From Chloroflexota bacterium (GTDB lineage Bacteria; Chloroflexota; UBA11872; VXNJ01): DNA of 6,481 bases. Below the pieces are notes generated by a model. It was not told where the DNA came from. It made no database searches and saw nothing but the letters and a program-made list of their open reading frames with translations. The stretch covers positions 1-6,481 of the forward strand of contig JAPOVO010000021.1 in the NCBI GenBank assembly GCA_026708165.1, written 5' to 3'. How positions within the stretch are numbered: position 1 is the first letter of the stretch; every line of letters begins with the position of its first letter. Below, in pieces: positions 5,636 to 6,481 of this stretch. The translations under genes and the position numbers were made by a program.

Positions 5636-6481
5636 CTAGCTGTCCGCAATGCGCCGTGGGGTGGCGGCCCGCTGACGTTCTGCCTCGCGCAGGAAATCCT
5701 GGTGGACCTGTTCCGTCTTGAGGAGAAACGCAGCCCAGTCAAGGTGGGTCAGCTTGTCTGTACCAAGGTAGCCGTCGAACGCGGCGCGCTGAGTGTCGGT
5801 TAGTCCAACGTCGTCGCAGACCACGGTAACGTGGAAATCCGGGTAGTGCTTGCTGAACTCGCTGTGGGCAGGGTCGGAGAGAAACGCGTCCATGTTCTGG
5901 TAGTAAGTGACGATCCTGTCCATTTCGGGATTCGTCAGCGTGTGACGCGGTTTCTTGATCTCGATGATCTGTACCGTGCCCTCTTGACTGGACAGGACAA
6001 AATCAGGACGTCTGCCCGATTGCTCGAAGTCTGACAGGGAGATCGCTTCGCCGGTTTTCTCCTCGTAGTACTTCTCGAACTCCTTGCGAAGGCTTGAGAA
6101 CGTCCGATTCTCCGTGACGGGTGCCCACTCGGGGTTGATGAGCCACGGTGCATCGGCGATCAGCTGCTGAAGTTCGTTTTCGTCGGTATCCTCCGAGTCT
6201 TTCAGAACCTCTAGTCGTTCGATGACCTTTAGGCGGTCTCTTGCAATTCGACCGAACGACGAGAGTTCCGCCATTCGTGCGGTTCGCAAGAACGAGCCCA
6301 GCACCGAAAGCGGTCTGTCTGCGTCGGCAGCCGCTTCCTTCATCATGGAGTTGAGCGTGATGTGGGGAGCGAGCGTGATGCTCAGATCGACAAGCTCGAC
6401 GACGGCTTTGGAATCCTCGGCTTCTCCTCGGCTCATCGTACGCCCCAACGAACGAGCCATGTCACTGGCGTTGTCTCGGAT
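5636..6481 (-). CDS. PD-(D/E)xK nuclease-domain protein, C-terminal part (5' end outside window)
   Basis: Reading right to left, the frame is open from the window edge; an ATG at 6460 is in frame but has no ribosome site, and coding-like text continues above it, so the gene almost certainly starts beyond 6481. Numbered from that Met, the nuclease core is RRPDFVLSSQ (Asp153), then VQIIEIKKPRH (Glu167, Lys169), a clear D...ExK signature. It is preceded by ENELQQLIADAPWLINPEW (95-112), the LxxLIxxxPWL helix common before Shedu/DUF4263-like and related restriction folds. Before that, 10-90 is helical. From memory, similar tails lie behind GHKL (MORC/MutL-like) ATPase domains in operons with cytosine methyltransferases, as described by Iyer, Abhiman and Aravind; that ATPase would lie outside this window and is inference. 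Expected role: cutting DNA that lacks the partner methylation. It is five bases upstream of the methyltransferase gene, consistent with an R-M pair. Nuclease fold: confident. Full architecture: uncertain. Confidence 0.82.
   Translation of the reverse strand: MRDNASDMARSLGRTMSRGEAEDSKAVVELVDLSITLAPHITLNSMMKEAAADADRPLSVLGSFLRTARMAELSSFGRIARDRLKVIERLEVLKDSEDTDENELQQLIADAPWLINPEWAPVTENRTFSSLRKEFEKYYEEKTGEAISLSDFEQSGRRPDFVLSSQEGTVQIIEIKKPRHTLTNPEMDRIVTYYQNMDAFLSDPAHSEFSKHYPDFHVTVVCDDVGLTDTQRAAFDGYLGTDKLTHLDWAAFLLKTEQVHQDFLREAERQRAATPRRIADS

Overview
The window is a high-GC bacterial (or possibly archaeal) accessory region that reads as a defence or restriction-modification island. No taxonomic marker is present, so I cannot name a lineage. 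It contains no rRNA, tRNA, CRISPR array or recognisable transposase. Apart from one gene fragment at the left edge, every gene is on the minus strand and is read from right to left.

Layout, left to right. (1) Positions 2-598, plus strand: the 3' part of an N6-adenine DNA methyltransferase gene with a variant motif IV (NAPF) and a very short stretch between motif IV and its C-terminal tail. (2) Positions 599-938: no supported gene. (3) Positions 939-3046, minus strand: a phospholipase-D-fold (HKD) nuclease-like gene of about 702 codons, split by a one-base frameshift at a GGGG run (2555-2558). (4) Positions 3049-4092, minus strand: a 347-residue protein of unknown function, two bases upstream of the PLD gene and probably translationally coupled to it. 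(5) Positions 4093-4538: 446 bases without a convincing gene. (6) Positions 4539-5630, minus strand: a complete C5-cytosine DNA methyltransferase. (7) Positions 5636-6481, minus strand: the C-terminal part of a protein with a PD-(D/E)xK nuclease domain, open through the right edge.

How they may work together. The cytosine methyltransferase and the PD-(D/E)xK protein are five bases apart. They look like the modification and restriction halves of one R-M system. Related nuclease tails occur behind GHKL/MORC-type ATPase domains, which would lie outside the window here. The 347-residue protein and the PLD protein form a second two-gene unit, separated from the first by 446 bases and visibly richer in GC on hand-counted lines. 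This pair is the best candidate for something poorly described: one partner has a nuclease-like HKD motif, a long unassigned C-terminal region and an acidic linker, and the other has no family I can name firmly. The adenine methyltransferase fragment converges on the PLD gene and may be a third, decaying element. Antiphage function is inferred from gene content throughout; nothing in the sequence proves it.
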